This document shows, in pieces, positions 37,831-47,963 of a stretch of DNA of 64,000 nt (positions within the stretch are counted from its first letter, which is position 1; each line of letters begins with the position of its first letter). Both the position numbers and the translations under genes were made by a program. Origin of the DNA: Pseudomonadales bacterium (GTDB taxonomy: Bacteria > Pseudomonadota > Gammaproteobacteria > Pseudomonadales > Pseudohongiellaceae); contig JACKOH010000001.1 of assembly GCA_024234395.1 (NCBI GenBank), positions 310,001 to 374,000 on the forward strand, read 5' to 3'. Below the pieces are notes generated by a model. That model was not told where the DNA came from, did no database searches, and saw only the letters and a program-made list of their open reading frames with translations.

Positions 37831-38289
37831 GTGTTTCGTGGTGTAAACACCATAAACCTTGATGCCAAGGGGCGTATGGCTATGCCTGCTCGGTATCGGG
37901 ATCAATTGCAGAGCCATTGCAATGGCCATCTGGTAGCGACCATTGATACCAGCGCCCGCTGCCTGCTCCTTTACCCCATTCACGAATGGGAAGAAATCCA
38001 GCGCAAAATCGAAGCGCTTCCCAGTTTCAATCCAACTTCACGCCGGGTTCAACGTTTACTTATCGGGCATGCCACCGACCTGGAACTGGATAACAGTGGC
38101 CGGATACTGTTACCTCAGGCACTGCGCGAGTATGCCAGTCTGGAAAAGCACGTGGCGCTGATTGGCCAGGGCAAGAAGCTTGAACTATGGGATCTGGACA
38201 GCTGGACCCGGAATCGGGAGGAATGGTTGTCGGAGGCGGAAGCTGCCGGTGACGAGTTGCCCGAAGATCTTCAATCGCTGTCTCTGTAA
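37831..38289 (+). CDS. mraZ: Transcriptional regulator MraZ
   Basis: 152 residues with two AbrB-like SpoVT/MraZ domains; each carries the characteristic motif (NLDAKGRMAMPARYRD near the start and LDNSGRILLPQALREYA in the middle). MraZ forms rings and represses the dcw operon through the boxes upstream. The start is GTG at 37831, giving the family N-terminus FRG; GGGGAAA precedes it. An upstream in-frame ATG at 37732 falls within the operator and is unlikely. Confidence 0.94.
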   Translation: MFRGVNTINLDAKGRMAMPARYRDQLQSHCNGHLVATIDTSARCLLLYPIHEWEEIQRKIEALPSFNPTSRRVQRLLIGHATDLELDNSGRILLPQALREYASLEKHVALIGQGKKLELWDLDSWTRNREEWLSEAEAAGDELPEDLQSLSL

Positions 38290-38301
38290 GAGCGAGATGT
38301 C

Positions 38302-39237
38302 ATGAACGATGAATTTGCTCACCGGAGTGTGCTGCTGGAGCAGGCTGTTGATGCCCTGCTCGTGGATCGTTCCGGCTGTTACATCGATGCTACGTACGGC
38401 CGTGGCGGACATTCACGCCTGATTCTGAACCGGCTGTCAGCGAACGGCCGGTTGTTTGCCCTGGATCATGATCCGGCGGCAGTTCAGGCGGCTGAGAAAC
38501 TGGCCAGTGAGGACCCGCGCGTTACCATTACCCGGGAAAGTTTCGTCAATCTTGCCGGTTTTGCCGACCGCTATCAGTTGACCGGGCAGGTCAGCGGGGT
38601 GTTGCTGGACCTGGGCGTATCTTCACCCCAGCTGGACGATGCCAGCCGCGGATTCAGTTTCCTTCACGATGGACCTCTGGATATGCGAATGAATCCGGAT
38701 GCCGGACCCAGTGCCGCTCAATGGGTTAATTCCGCTTCCGAAAAAGAGATCGCCACGGTACTTCATCATTACGGCGAGGAGCGCTTCGCCCGCCGCATGG
38801 CAAGAGCAATTGCAGCGGCCCGGGCCGAGCAGCCGATCGAGCGTACGGGCAGGCTGGCGGAAATCATCAAGCAGGCCAACCCCAGCTGGGAGCGGGACAA
38901 GCACCCGGCAACCCGTGCCTTCCAGGGAATTCGTATTTTCATTAACCGGGAACTCGATGCGCTTCGCCAGGCGTTGGATGATGCGGTACAGGTCCTGCGC
39001 ACCGGTGGACGCCTGGTGGTCATAAGCTTTCATTCTCTGGAGGATAAAATAGTTAAGAATTTCATGTCTTTGCAGACTAAAGGGGATAACTTTCCGAGAG
39101 ATCTGCCGGTCATGCACAGTGAATTGCATCCAACCCTCAAGACAATAGGGAAAGCCCTACGGCCCGATGCAGAGGAAATATCCCGGAATCCACGCTCCCG
39201 CAGCGCGATCATGCGCGTCGCCGAGAAGATAGCCTGA
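38302..39237 (+). CDS. rsmH: 16S rRNA N4-C1402 methyltransferase RsmH
   Basis: 311 residues. The N-terminus HRSVLLEQAVDALL, the SAM motif DATYGRGGHSRLIL, LLDLGVSSPQLDDASRGFSF and VISFHSLEDKIVKNFM are family hallmarks. It adds the N4-methyl group to C1402 of 16S rRNA, acting with RsmI. Second gene of the dcw cluster, 12 bases after mraZ. Confidence 0.96.
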   Translation: MNDEFAHRSVLLEQAVDALLVDRSGCYIDATYGRGGHSRLILNRLSANGRLFALDHDPAAVQAAEKLASEDPRVTITRESFVNLAGFADRYQLTGQVSGVLLDLGVSSPQLDDASRGFSFLHDGPLDMRMNPDAGPSAAQWVNSASEKEIATVLHHYGEERFARRMARAIAAARAEQPIERTGRLAEIIKQANPSWERDKHPATRAFQGIRIFINRELDALRQALDDAVQVLRTGGRLVVISFHSLEDKIVKNFMSLQTKGDNFPRDLPVMHSELHPTLKTIGKALRPDAEEISRNPRSRSAIMRVAEKIA

Positions 39238-39259
39238 ACGGCTGCGGAGTGTATCGATC

Positions 39260-39601
39260 ATGCCAAAAGCCACCAACAGATTACCTGTCCGTCCACCCAG
39301 GGCTCCGGCATCCGTGCTGTCCTGGTTGGGGCTGCAGACTCCGGCATCGGTATGGATCCTGTTCCTGCTGGCCCTGGTATTGGGCTCCGGGCTGTCAGTG
39401 GTCTACCTCACGCACCGGGACCGGGTGTTGTTCAACGAATTGCAGGTTTTGAAAGAAAAGGCCAATGAACTGGATGTGCAGTGGGGCCAGTGGATGATCG
39501 AGCAGAGCACCCTGGGCGTGGGAGATCGCGTTGAGCAGCAGGCAACTGAAATACTGAATATGCAGTTACCGGAAGTGGGAAAAATCATCCTGGTGAAATG
39601 A
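39260..39601 (+). CDS. ftsL: Cell division protein FtsL
   Basis: 113 residues: a short cytoplasmic segment, one transmembrane helix (about 31-52) and a periplasmic coiled coil with heptad leucines (LFNELQVLKEKANELDVQWGQ). FtsL joins FtsB and FtsQ to activate FtsWI. It starts 22 bases after rsmH and stops 3 bases before ftsI. Confidence 0.93.
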   Translation: MPKATNRLPVRPPRAPASVLSWLGLQTPASVWILFLLALVLGSGLSVVYLTHRDRVLFNELQVLKEKANELDVQWGQWMIEQSTLGVGDRVEQQATEILNMQLPEVGKIILVK

Positions 39602-39604
39602 AAA

Positions 39605-41344
39605 ATGAACAAGCAAAATAATGACAGGATGGCAGGCACCTGGCGTCTGTATCTGGTGTATTTCACACTGACACTGTGTGTCGGGGTCATCGGCTGGAAG
39701 GTCAGCAGCCTGCATATTGTGGAACGGGACTTTCTGCAGGGGCAGGGTGACGCAAGGACCATAAGAACCGAGCCGATCGTGGCACATCGTGGCATTATCA
39801 CCGATCGCAACGGTGAACCACTCGCCGTCAGCTCACCGGTTCAATCGATCTGGCTGAATCCAAGGCAAATCAATGGTGATCTGGAGGCAATCGGTCGCCT
39901 GGCCCGGGAAATGGGACTGAATCCGGATGTTCTGGCCAATAATATTGCCGCCAACCCGGAGCGGGAATTCCTGTACGTAAAACGGCGTCTGCCCCCGGTC
40001 GAGGCGGAGCGCGTACTGGGTCTCGGTATTCCCGGAGTCTACGCCCAGCAGGAATATCAACGTTACTATCCCCAGGGTGAAGTGGTTGCCCACCTGGTGG
40101 GCTTTACCAACGTTGACGATCAGGGACAGGAGGGCCTCGAACTCGCCTTTGACGACTGGCTGAGTGGTAAACCCGGCAGTCGGCGGGTAATGAAGGACCG
40201 GCGTGGAAACATTATCGAGGAACTGCTGATTCTCGAAACTGCCGAACCAGGCAGGAATCTGCAACTGAGTATCGATTCCAGGATTCAGAACCTTGCCTAT
40301 CGGGAACTGAAAGCTGAGTTCATCAAGCGACGGGCGAAATCCGCCACTGCCGTGGTGCTTGATGTGCAGTCCGGCGAAGTGCTGGCGATGGTCAATCAGC
40401 CGTCCTACAACCCCAACAACAAGGCTGGTATCAGTGATTTCGAAGTGCTGCGGAATCGGGCGCTTACCGATACCTTCGAACCAGGCTCCACGGTCAAGCC
40501 ATTCACAATTGCGACAGCTCTCGAAAGCGGTCTTTACAACACCGCTTCAAAGATTGAAACCCGCGGCTGGATGATGGTCGGAAAGTATGAGGTCAAAGAC
40601 AGCCTCAACTACGGCGAGCTGAGTCTGGAGAGGATCATCACCAAATCAAGCAACGTAGGGGCTGCAAAAATAGCCCTGCAACTGGGCCCGGAAACGATCA
40701 GGGACATGCTGTCCCGGGTTGGATTCGGCACCGTGACCGGAAGCGGATTTCCAGGTGAGCGGAGCGGAGTGCTGCCACCGATCCGGGTCGGGTGGAGTCG
40801 TATAGAGACTGCGACTCTGTCGTTCGGCTATGGCCTTACTTCTACCGCCATGCAGCTGGCGGAGGCTTATTCAGTACTTGCGGATCGGGGACATCGGAAA
40901 CCCGTCTCGTTGTTGAAGCTTGATGAGGAAGCCATTGCCGCCTTGCCCCGCGAGCCTGTTATCAGCGAGAAAATCAGCCGGCAGGTGACGCAGATGCTGG
41001 AAACCGTGGTGGATCCCGGTAAAGGAGGTACTGCAGCCGAAGCCAGGGTGCCTTATTACTCGGTGGCCGGGAAGACCGGTACTGCCAGGGTCGTGGGCGA
41101 ATCCGGATATCAGCAGAATGTGCACAATTCACTGTTCGTCGGAATGGTCCCAGCCCGGGATCCTAAGATTGTGGTAGTCGTTATCGTCAACGAACCAAAA
41201 GGCGATGAACATTACGGTGGACAGGTCTCCGCACCGGTGTTCTCCCGAATTTCGTCCGGAGCCATGCGGCTTCTGAATGTCCCGCCCGACCAATTGCTAG
41301 ATGGCAAAGAAAGCAAAGATAACAGGGGGGCAGGTGAACCCTGA
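39605..41344 (+). CDS. ftsI: Septal peptidoglycan transpeptidase FtsI (PBP3)
   Basis: 579 residues. One N-terminal membrane helix (about 13-35), a pedestal domain, then the transpeptidase domain with catalytic S295 in GSTVKP, the SSN motif in TKSSNVGAAK, and KTGTAR near the end. It crosslinks septal wall and is the target of several beta-lactams. It pairs with the glycosyltransferase FtsW, encoded 5 kb downstream. The C-terminal tail is basic and acidic by turns. Confidence 0.96.
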   Translation: MNKQNNDRMAGTWRLYLVYFTLTLCVGVIGWKVSSLHIVERDFLQGQGDARTIRTEPIVAHRGIITDRNGEPLAVSSPVQSIWLNPRQINGDLEAIGRLAREMGLNPDVLANNIAANPEREFLYVKRRLPPVEAERVLGLGIPGVYAQQEYQRYYPQGEVVAHLVGFTNVDDQGQEGLELAFDDWLSGKPGSRRVMKDRRGNIIEELLILETAEPGRNLQLSIDSRIQNLAYRELKAEFIKRRAKSATAVVLDVQSGEVLAMVNQPSYNPNNKAGISDFEVLRNRALTDTFEPGSTVKPFTIATALESGLYNTASKIETRGWMMVGKYEVKDSLNYGELSLERIITKSSNVGAAKIALQLGPETIRDMLSRVGFGTVTGSGFPGERSGVLPPIRVGWSRIETATLSFGYGLTSTAMQLAEAYSVLADRGHRKPVSLLKLDEEAIAALPREPVISEKISRQVTQMLETVVDPGKGGTAAEARVPYYSVAGKTGTARVVGESGYQQNVHNSLFVGMVPARDPKIVVVVIVNEPKGDEHYGGQVSAPVFSRISSGAMRLLNVPPDQLLDGKESKDNRGAGEP

Positions 41345-41353
41345 AACAATGTT

Positions 41354-42907
41354 ATGAATACGGCAGAAGACGTCATGGGCAGGATACAACTGGGGCAATT
41401 GATAGCGGGATTGGTAGAGTTGCCACAGCCACTGCCGCAGGAACTCATGGTACAGGTATCCGGTGTCAAGATGGACAGCAGAAAGCTGCAGCCGGGAGAC
41501 CTCTTCATTGCCTGTTTCGGGCGTAATCATGACGCCCGTGAATTCGTTGGTTATGCGCTTGCGGCCGGGGCCAGCGCGGTGCTTGTCGAAGCCGGAGGTA
41601 AATGGCAGGGGCTGCAGATCCATGAGGGAAAACCGGTAATTGCCGTAGACAACCTGGCCGCCCGGATCAGTGAGATTGCCGGTCGCTATTTTGGTAATCC
41701 CAGCGCCAGCCTGAAAGTGATTGGTATAACTGGAACGAATGGTAAGACAAGCTGTAGTCAGTTCATCGCTCAGGCGCTGGAAGCGGTCGGGATTCAATCT
41801 GGCGTTATCGGAACACTTGGCTATGGACAGATCGGCCAGCTGCGCGAGACATCCCTGACTACCCCCGATGCCGTGTTCACGCAGCGGGCATTGGCCGAAT
41901 TGCTGCGCGGTGGTGCCAGGGCGATTGCCATGGAAGTTTCATCGGTGGGCTTGCACCAGAACCGTGTTAAAGCCGTGCATTTTGATACCGCAGTATTTAC
42001 CAACCTGTCCCGCGATCATCTTGATTATCACGAAAGTATGGAAAATTACGCGGAGAACAAGCGCAAGCTTTTTACCTCTCCGGGACTGCAGGCTGCGATC
42101 ATCAATCTCGATGACAGTTATGGTCTCTACATGATGGACGCGGTATCCCGTGACGTGCGTATTTACACCTACAGCCTGAATAACCATACGGCAACAGTGC
42201 ACGCAAAAAGCATAGAGCTGGATCGGCACGGCTTTCGGGCTACAGTGGTGACGCCTCACGGAGAAGGGGAGATCAGCTGCCCACTGTTCGGCAACTTTAA
42301 TATCAGCAACGTGCTTGCCGTCATTGCCGCTCTGTTGAGCTATCACGAACGGATGGGTAACGTGAACCTGAAACAGCTGCTGACGGTAGTTTCTTCGTTG
42401 AAACCCATCAACGGGCGCATGGAAATTGTCGGTAGCAGTGATGAACTGACCTGCCTGGTGGACTATGCGCATACTCCGGACGGTCTGAAGAGTGCGCTAC
42501 TGGCAATACGGGATCATTTCGATGGTGAGGTCTGGTGTGTATTCGGTTGCGGAGGCAATCGCGATCGTGGCAAGCGGCCAATGATGGGCGAGATAGCCAG
42601 AGCCTATGCCGGCAAACTGGTTATTACTGATGACAATCCGCGTCTCGAGAGCGGTGAGGATATTGTCAGCCATATTCTTTCCGGTATCGAATGCGCAACT
42701 GATGTGGAGGTAATTCGTGACCGGGCTGAAGCCATCGATCACGCTGTCGAATCGGCGCAGACAGGAGACATTGTATTGATCGCGGGGAAAGGCCACGAAA
42801 ATTACCAGGACGTGGCAGGCAGGAAAACCGTATTCAGCGATGCCAGCCAGGTGAGACTGGCGCTGCAGAAACGCGCGCAACGGAAAAAGTCGGGTAACCT
42901 CCAGTGA
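41354..42907 (+). CDS. murE: UDP-MurNAc-tripeptide ligase MurE (meso-DAP adding)
   Basis: 517 residues. The Mur ligase ATP loop GITGTNGKTS is at residues 124-133. DNPR at 427-430 marks specificity for meso-diaminopimelate. The N-terminal domain and the H of TNLSRDHLDYH are also conserved. It adds the third amino acid of the stem peptide. The stop overlaps the murF start by 4 bases (GTGA). Confidence 0.96.
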   Translation: MNTAEDVMGRIQLGQLIAGLVELPQPLPQELMVQVSGVKMDSRKLQPGDLFIACFGRNHDAREFVGYALAAGASAVLVEAGGKWQGLQIHEGKPVIAVDNLAARISEIAGRYFGNPSASLKVIGITGTNGKTSCSQFIAQALEAVGIQSGVIGTLGYGQIGQLRETSLTTPDAVFTQRALAELLRGGARAIAMEVSSVGLHQNRVKAVHFDTAVFTNLSRDHLDYHESMENYAENKRKLFTSPGLQAAIINLDDSYGLYMMDAVSRDVRIYTYSLNNHTATVHAKSIELDRHGFRATVVTPHGEGEISCPLFGNFNISNVLAVIAALLSYHERMGNVNLKQLLTVVSSLKPINGRMEIVGSSDELTCLVDYAHTPDGLKSALLAIRDHFDGEVWCVFGCGGNRDRGKRPMMGEIARAYAGKLVITDDNPRLESGEDIVSHILSGIECATDVEVIRDRAEAIDHAVESAQTGDIVLIAGKGHENYQDVAGRKTVFSDASQVRLALQKRAQRKKSGNLQ

Positions 42908-44280
42908 TCGAAGCGATGCGACTGAGCCAACTAGTGGAACCTCTGGGTGGGCAATTAAAAGGAGCCGATACCGGGTTTATTGCCGTGTCTATCGATACGC
43001 GGAGTCTGCAGCCCGGGGATCTGTACGTGGCGATCAGGGGAACCAACTTCGATGGCAATGAGTTTGTTGCCGAAGCGGCATTGCGGGGTGCCTGTGCGGC
43101 CGTGGTCAGTCGTGGTTCCGACGTTGCCTTGCCACAACTGCTGGTTGCGGATACCAGGCGGGCTCTGGGGAAACTGGGTCAACTGAACCGCCTGGCATCA
43201 CCGGCACGAATCATCGGGATCACCGGTAGTCAGGGCAAAACGACAGTCAAGGAAATGACCGGCGCAATCCTGGCAGTGGCAGGAAAGACTCTGGTTACCA
43301 AGGGAAATCTGAACAACGATATCGGCGTTCCTCTTACCCTGCTGCAACTGGAAAAATCTCACCGCTACGGCGTCATCGAGATGGGTGCGAATCACGCCGG
43401 TGAAATTGCTTACAGCGTGGATCTGGTCAGGCCGGATGTGGCGGTGATCACCAATGCTGCCCGCGCGCATATCGAGGGTTTCGGCAGCCTGGATGGCGTC
43501 GCCCTCGGCAAGGGTGAAATCATCGATGGCGTCAGACCGGGCGGAACCATGGTATTGAACCGCGATGACAGGTATTTCGAAAGCTGGCTCAGGCGGGCCG
43601 CGGGCCGGCATGCAGTCAGTTTTTCCATCGACAATGCGCAGGCGGACTACTTTGCCAGCGATCTGAGCGACGGTGAACAGAAAGGACTGCGATTCAAGTT
43701 ACATACCCCGGCGGGTGAACAGACTGTCACTCTGAACCTGTCCGGTCGCCACAATGTCGGCAACGCTGTCGCGGCAGCGGCGCTGGCACTGGAGGCTGGT
43801 GCCGGTCCCGATGCAGTGCGCCGCGGCCTGGAAAGTGTGATGCCGGTAAAGGGTCGGCTCTGTCCCGTCGATAATGATACTGGTGCCCGGCTCATCGACG
43901 ACAGTTACAACGCCAGTCCAGAATCCTTCAAGGCGGCCATAGACGTCCTGGCGGGATTGTCGGGGCAGCGGATTCTGCTGATGGGGGATATGGCGGAACT
44001 GGGAGATATCACCCTGTCGGCACATCGGGAACTTGGAGAGTATGCGCATCAGGCAGGTGTGGACGAGCTCTGGAGTCTGGGGCAGTCAAGCCGGGAAAGT
44101 TCCAGGCTGTTTGGTCAGGGAGGACGGCATTTCCGTGATCGTGACGAGGTCATATCCCATTGTCGCAGCAATCTGCGTGAAGGAATGACGATCCTGATCA
44201 AGGGCTCAAGGAGTGCCGGTCTGGATCAGGTGGTCCGGGCGCTGGAGTCTGACAGGAACGTCGGTACTGGAGAGAAATAG
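42904..44280 (+). CDS. murF: UDP-MurNAc-tripeptide D-Ala-D-Ala ligase MurF
   Basis: 458 residues. ATP loop GITGSQGKTTVKEM near 103-116; VIEMGANHAGEIAY and DDSYNASPESFKAAID are MurF hallmarks. It adds the D-Ala-D-Ala made by Ddl to finish the cytosolic pentapeptide. Start is GTG at 42904 overlapping murE; an ATG four codons later is possible. Confidence 0.96.
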   Translation: MIEAMRLSQLVEPLGGQLKGADTGFIAVSIDTRSLQPGDLYVAIRGTNFDGNEFVAEAALRGACAAVVSRGSDVALPQLLVADTRRALGKLGQLNRLASPARIIGITGSQGKTTVKEMTGAILAVAGKTLVTKGNLNNDIGVPLTLLQLEKSHRYGVIEMGANHAGEIAYSVDLVRPDVAVITNAARAHIEGFGSLDGVALGKGEIIDGVRPGGTMVLNRDDRYFESWLRRAAGRHAVSFSIDNAQADYFASDLSDGEQKGLRFKLHTPAGEQTVTLNLSGRHNVGNAVAAAALALEAGAGPDAVRRGLESVMPVKGRLCPVDNDTGARLIDDSYNASPESFKAAIDVLAGLSGQRILLMGDMAELGDITLSAHRELGEYAHQAGVDELWSLGQSSRESSRLFGQGGRHFRDRDEVISHCRSNLREGMTILIKGSRSAGLDQVVRALESDRNVGTGEK

Positions 44281-44289
44281 AGGCCAATC

Positions 44290-45372
44290 ATGCTCGTCTG
44301 GTTATCTGAATATCTGATGCAGATCAACAGTAATTTCGCTGTGCTGCAGTACATCACAGTACGCACGATTTTCAGCGTGCTTACCGCGATGGGCGTTTCC
44401 CTGATCATCGGTCCGCTCATGATTCGGCGACTTAATATGCACCAGATCGGCCAGGTGGTCAGGGATGACGGACCGGAAACTCATTTCAGCAAGGCCGGCA
44501 CACCGACCATGGGTGGAGCCCTGATTCTGATCAGTATCGCCCTGAGCACGCTGGTCTGGAGCGATCTCGATAATCACTATGTCTGGATAATTCTGCTGGT
44601 GACCATGGCCTTCGGTGCGGTTGGCTGGGTCGATGACTACCGGAAGGTTTTTCACAAGAACCCCAAGGGGCTGTCGGCCAGGTGGAAATATTTCTGGCAA
44701 TCGGTTATCGGTCTGGCAGCCTCCAGCTGGCTTTATCTGTCCGCACAGGGTCCGGCCGAGCTGGCCTACATCATTCCCTTTTTCAAAGATGTTGCCCTGG
44801 ACGTGGGGTTTCTTTACATCCTGGTCAGTTACTTCGTCATCGTCGGCAGCAGTAATGCCGTGAACCTGACGGATGGTCTGGACGGTCTGGCGATCCTGCC
44901 GACCGTGATGGTCGGGGGGGCACTGGGAGTCATTGCCTATCTCAGCGGGAACGTGGTTTTTTCAGGGTATCTGAATATTCCCTACATCGTCGGGGCCGGA
45001 GAAATAGTGATTTTTTCCGGTGCCCTGTGCGGGGCAGGGCTCGGATTTCTGTGGTTCAACACCTACCCCGCCCAGGTTTTTATGGGCGATGTCGGAGCGC
45101 TGGCGCTCGGCGCAGCTCTGGGAACCATGGCAGTAATCTCGCGCCACGAAATTATTCTGTTCATCATGGGTGGGGTATTCGTGATGGAAACCGTATCGGT
45201 CATTCTGCAGGTTGCTTCGTTCAAACTCACAGGCAAACGTATTTTTCGCATGGCACCGCTCCATCACCATTTTGAATTGAAGGGCTGGCCGGAACCAAGG
45301 GTGATCGTTCGCTTCTGGATTATTACGGTGATGCTGGTGCTGTTCGGATTGGCAACCTTGAAATTGCGTTAG
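44290..45372 (+). CDS. mraY: Phospho-MurNAc-pentapeptide translocase MraY
   Basis: 360 residues, about ten membrane helices. [18 protein letters not shown], the VDDYRKV aspartates, [13 protein letters not shown] and [11 protein letters not shown] are the standard cytosolic-face motifs. It moves phospho-MurNAc-pentapeptide onto undecaprenyl phosphate, making lipid I. Its stop and the murD GTG share one base. Confidence 0.97.
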   Translation: MLVWLSEYLMQINSNFAVLQYITVRTIFSVLTAMGVSLIIGPLMIRRLNMHQIGQVVRDDGPETHFSKAGTPTMGGALILISIALSTLVWSDLDNHYVWIILLVTMAFGAVGWVDDYRKVFHKNPKGLSARWKYFWQSVIGLAASSWLYLSAQGPAELAYIIPFFKDVALDVGFLYILVSYFVIVGSSNAVNLTDGLDGLAILPTVMVGGALGVIAYLSGNVVFSGYLNIPYIVGAGEIVIFSGALCGAGLGFLWFNTYPAQVFMGDVGALALGAALGTMAVISRHEIILFIMGGVFVMETVSVILQVASFKLTGKRIFRMAPLHHHFELKGWPEPRVIVRFWIITVMLVLFGLATLKLR

Positions 45373-46757
45373 TGACGGTTTGTAAGTTGGTGACCAGAAA
45401 CGGAGAAGAGAGAGTAGCTGTGATCGTGGGACTGGGAAAGACCGGATTGTCGTGCGCCAGGTTTCTCCGCGAGCGGAGTATTCCCTTCCTGGTGGTGGAC
45501 TCCCGACCGACGCCGCCCGGCCTGGCCCGCTTTACCGAGGAGTTTCCCGGAGTACTCTGCGAACTTGGCCCGTTCCGCGATTCGACATTCTGTAACGCCG
45601 CCGAGCTGATTGTCAGTCCCGGCGTCAGCCTGCGAGAAAAAGCCATACAGCGAGCAATTGACCAGGGCGTGCCGGTGACCGGTGACATCGACATGTTCAG
45701 CCGGCTGGCGAGCAAACCGATTGTTGCGGTTACAGGTTCAAACGGCAAGAGCACGGTTGTCACTCTGGTGGCTGAGATCCTGCGCGGCGCGGGGCTGAAG
45801 GTGGGGCTGGGAGGCAATCTCGACGGAGACAATGCCAGACCGGCTCTCGATCTGTTGCGCGCAGGACAACCACAACCGGATATCTACGTACTTGAGCTGT
45901 CCAGCTTTCAATTGGAAACTACCCGCGAGCTTGGCGCTGAAGTAGCGGTACTCCTTAATCTCAGTGAAGATCACATGGATCGCTACGAAGATCTCAAGGA
46001 GTACCTGCAGGCCAAGCAACGTATCTTCCGGCGGGCCCGCAAGGTCGTCATCAACCGGGACTGTCCGTTCAGTCAGCCGCCGCTGGGTAGCGATCCGGAG
46101 ATGGTGGAATTCGGTCTCGAGGCGCCAGGGCAGCAAGGCTTCGGATTACTGGAGCAGGGTGGTGAATCCTTCCTCGGTTTCGGCAGCCGCCCCCTGCTCA
46201 GAGCCACTGAGCTGAAAATCTTCGGACGTCACAACGTGGCCAATGCTCTGGCAGCCATGGCGATCTGTTATGCCCTCGATGTGGAGATGAACGCCATTGT
46301 TGAGGGAGTCAGAAAGTTCCAGGGGCTGCCCAATCGCTGCCAGTGGATTGCCAATATCGATGGTACCGATTTCTATAACGATTCCAAGGGTACCAATGTA
46401 GGGGCCACCGTCGCGGCAATCGACGGGTTGGGTCGGACAGTGTCTGGCAAAGTGGTACTGATCGCCGGCGGGGTTGGAAAAGGAGCGGATTTTTATCCGT
46501 TGCGAAATGTCGTTGAACGCTTTGTCAACACGGTGATTCTGATCGGTGAAGCGGCCGGCCAGATTGCCGCTAAACTCGATGGGGCTGCCAGGATAATGCG
46601 CGCCACCAGCCTGGAAAACGCTGTCGTTATGGCAGCGGATGAAGCCAGGCCTGGTGATGCCGTATTACTGTCCCCGGCCTGTGCCAGCTTCGACATGTTT
46701 ACCGATTTCAATCATCGAGGCCAGGTTTTTGTGGCCGCGGTCAGGAGGCTGCAATGA
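45372..46757 (+). CDS. murD: UDP-MurNAc-L-Ala D-Glu ligase MurD
   Basis: 461 residues, slightly longer than many because of the N-terminal extension before VAVIVGLGKTGLS. ATP loop AVTGSNGKSTVVTL; the ELSSFQLETT and NDSKGTNVGAT segments are typical. It adds D-glutamate to the stem peptide. Start assigned to GTG 45372; a later start near residue 15 cannot be excluded. The stop overlaps ftsW by 4 bases. Confidence 0.95.
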   Translation: MTVCKLVTRNGEERVAVIVGLGKTGLSCARFLRERSIPFLVVDSRPTPPGLARFTEEFPGVLCELGPFRDSTFCNAAELIVSPGVSLREKAIQRAIDQGVPVTGDIDMFSRLASKPIVAVTGSNGKSTVVTLVAEILRGAGLKVGLGGNLDGDNARPALDLLRAGQPQPDIYVLELSSFQLETTRELGAEVAVLLNLSEDHMDRYEDLKEYLQAKQRIFRRARKVVINRDCPFSQPPLGSDPEMVEFGLEAPGQQGFGLLEQGGESFLGFGSRPLLRATELKIFGRHNVANALAAMAICYALDVEMNAIVEGVRKFQGLPNRCQWIANIDGTDFYNDSKGTNVGATVAAIDGLGRTVSGKVVLIAGGVGKGADFYPLRNVVERFVNTVILIGEAAGQIAAKLDGAARIMRATSLENAVVMAADEARPGDAVLLSPACASFDMFTDFNHRGQVFVAAVRRLQ

Positions 46758-47953
46758 CCACAAGAAGTGCCGGCGCAAGGCTGGGACCCAGGTTTGCCCC
46801 GCAGGTCGAGAATGCATTACCGATCAATGGGCTGTTGCTGATCACTTTGCTGTTGCTGGCGGTGGGGCTGATGATGATGACATCGGCCTCCATAGAAATT
46901 GCCAGCACCCAATACCACGACCCACTTTATCTGTTCAAAAGGCAGTTGATTTTCAGTGTCGCCGGCCTGGTGATTCTGTTGACCACCATCAACATACCCA
47001 TGCGTTACTGGTATTCCGCCAGTGGACTGCTCCTGTTGCTGGCTTACGGACTGCTGGTGCTGGTGCTGATTCCCGGCGTCGGTAAGGTTGTCAATGGCAG
47101 CGCCCGCTGGATCGATCTGGGATTGTTCAATCTGCAGCCTTCAGAGCCTGGCAAACTGTTTCTGGTCCTCTATCTGGCAGCATTTCTGGAACGTCACCAC
47201 GATGAAGTACGCGAACGCTGGTCAGGGTTTATCAAGCCGTTGCTGGTCATCGGCGCTGCCGTGGTGTTGTTGCAGCGCGAACCCGACCATGGGGCGATTG
47301 TTATTCTGTTGACGACCGCATTCAGCATGGTCTTCCTGGCCGGAGCCAAGTTGCACAGGTTCCTTCTGGTGCTGGCAGTCTGCATTGCCGGAGTTGTGGT
47401 TCTGGCAATCAAGTATCCCTATGTTATTGAGCGCTTCACTTCGTTCATGAATCCGTGGGCGGATGAATATGTGTACGGCAGCGGCTACCAGCTGACGCAG
47501 GCGCTGATTGCGTTTGGACGTGGCGAGTGGTTCGGAGTAGGGCTGGGGAACAGTATTCAGAAACTTTATTTTCTGCCCGAAGCGCACACCGATTTTGTGC
47601 TGGCGATCCTGGCTGAAGAACTGGGGTTGGTTGGCGTTTCAGTTCTGCTTGGATTGCTGGCGCTGCTGGTGTATCGGGGATTGACCATTGGCAAGGAGGC
47701 GGAACAGCGCGGCCTGTTTTTTCAGGCTCATTGTGCCTACGGGATATCAGTGGTGTTCGCCAGCCAGATACTCATCAATGTAGGCGTCAACACCGGGTTG
47801 CTGCCTACCAAGGGACTCACGCTGCCATTTATTTCCTATGGCGGGGCGAGCCTCATGGTCAGTTGCATGATGGTGGCTCTGCTGATCCGGATTCAGTTTG
47901 AAACTGCGTCGGCACCGGTTCGACCCGCCGCGCCTCGAGCCAGGAATTCCTGA
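46754..47953 (+). CDS. ftsW: Septal peptidoglycan glycosyltransferase FtsW
   Basis: 399 residues, SEDS family with about ten membrane helices. The large periplasmic loop and conserved motifs (NGSARWIDLGLFNLQPSEPGKLF, REPDHGAIVI, GYQLTQALIAFGRGEWFGVGLG) are intact; the loop aspartate in EPDHG is the catalytic-type residue. FtsW polymerises lipid II at the septum with FtsI. Second-codon context ATGA overlaps murD. Confidence 0.96.
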   Translation: MTTRSAGARLGPRFAPQVENALPINGLLLITLLLLAVGLMMMTSASIEIASTQYHDPLYLFKRQLIFSVAGLVILLTTINIPMRYWYSASGLLLLLAYGLLVLVLIPGVGKVVNGSARWIDLGLFNLQPSEPGKLFLVLYLAAFLERHHDEVRERWSGFIKPLLVIGAAVVLLQREPDHGAIVILLTTAFSMVFLAGAKLHRFLLVLAVCIAGVVVLAIKYPYVIERFTSFMNPWADEYVYGSGYQLTQALIAFGRGEWFGVGLGNSIQKLYFLPEAHTDFVLAILAEELGLVGVSVLLGLLALLVYRGLTIGKEAEQRGLFFQAHCAYGISVVFASQILINVGVNTGLLPTKGLTLPFISYGGASLMVSCMMVALLIRIQFETASAPVRPAAPRARNS

Positions 47954-47963
47954 CCCGTTGATA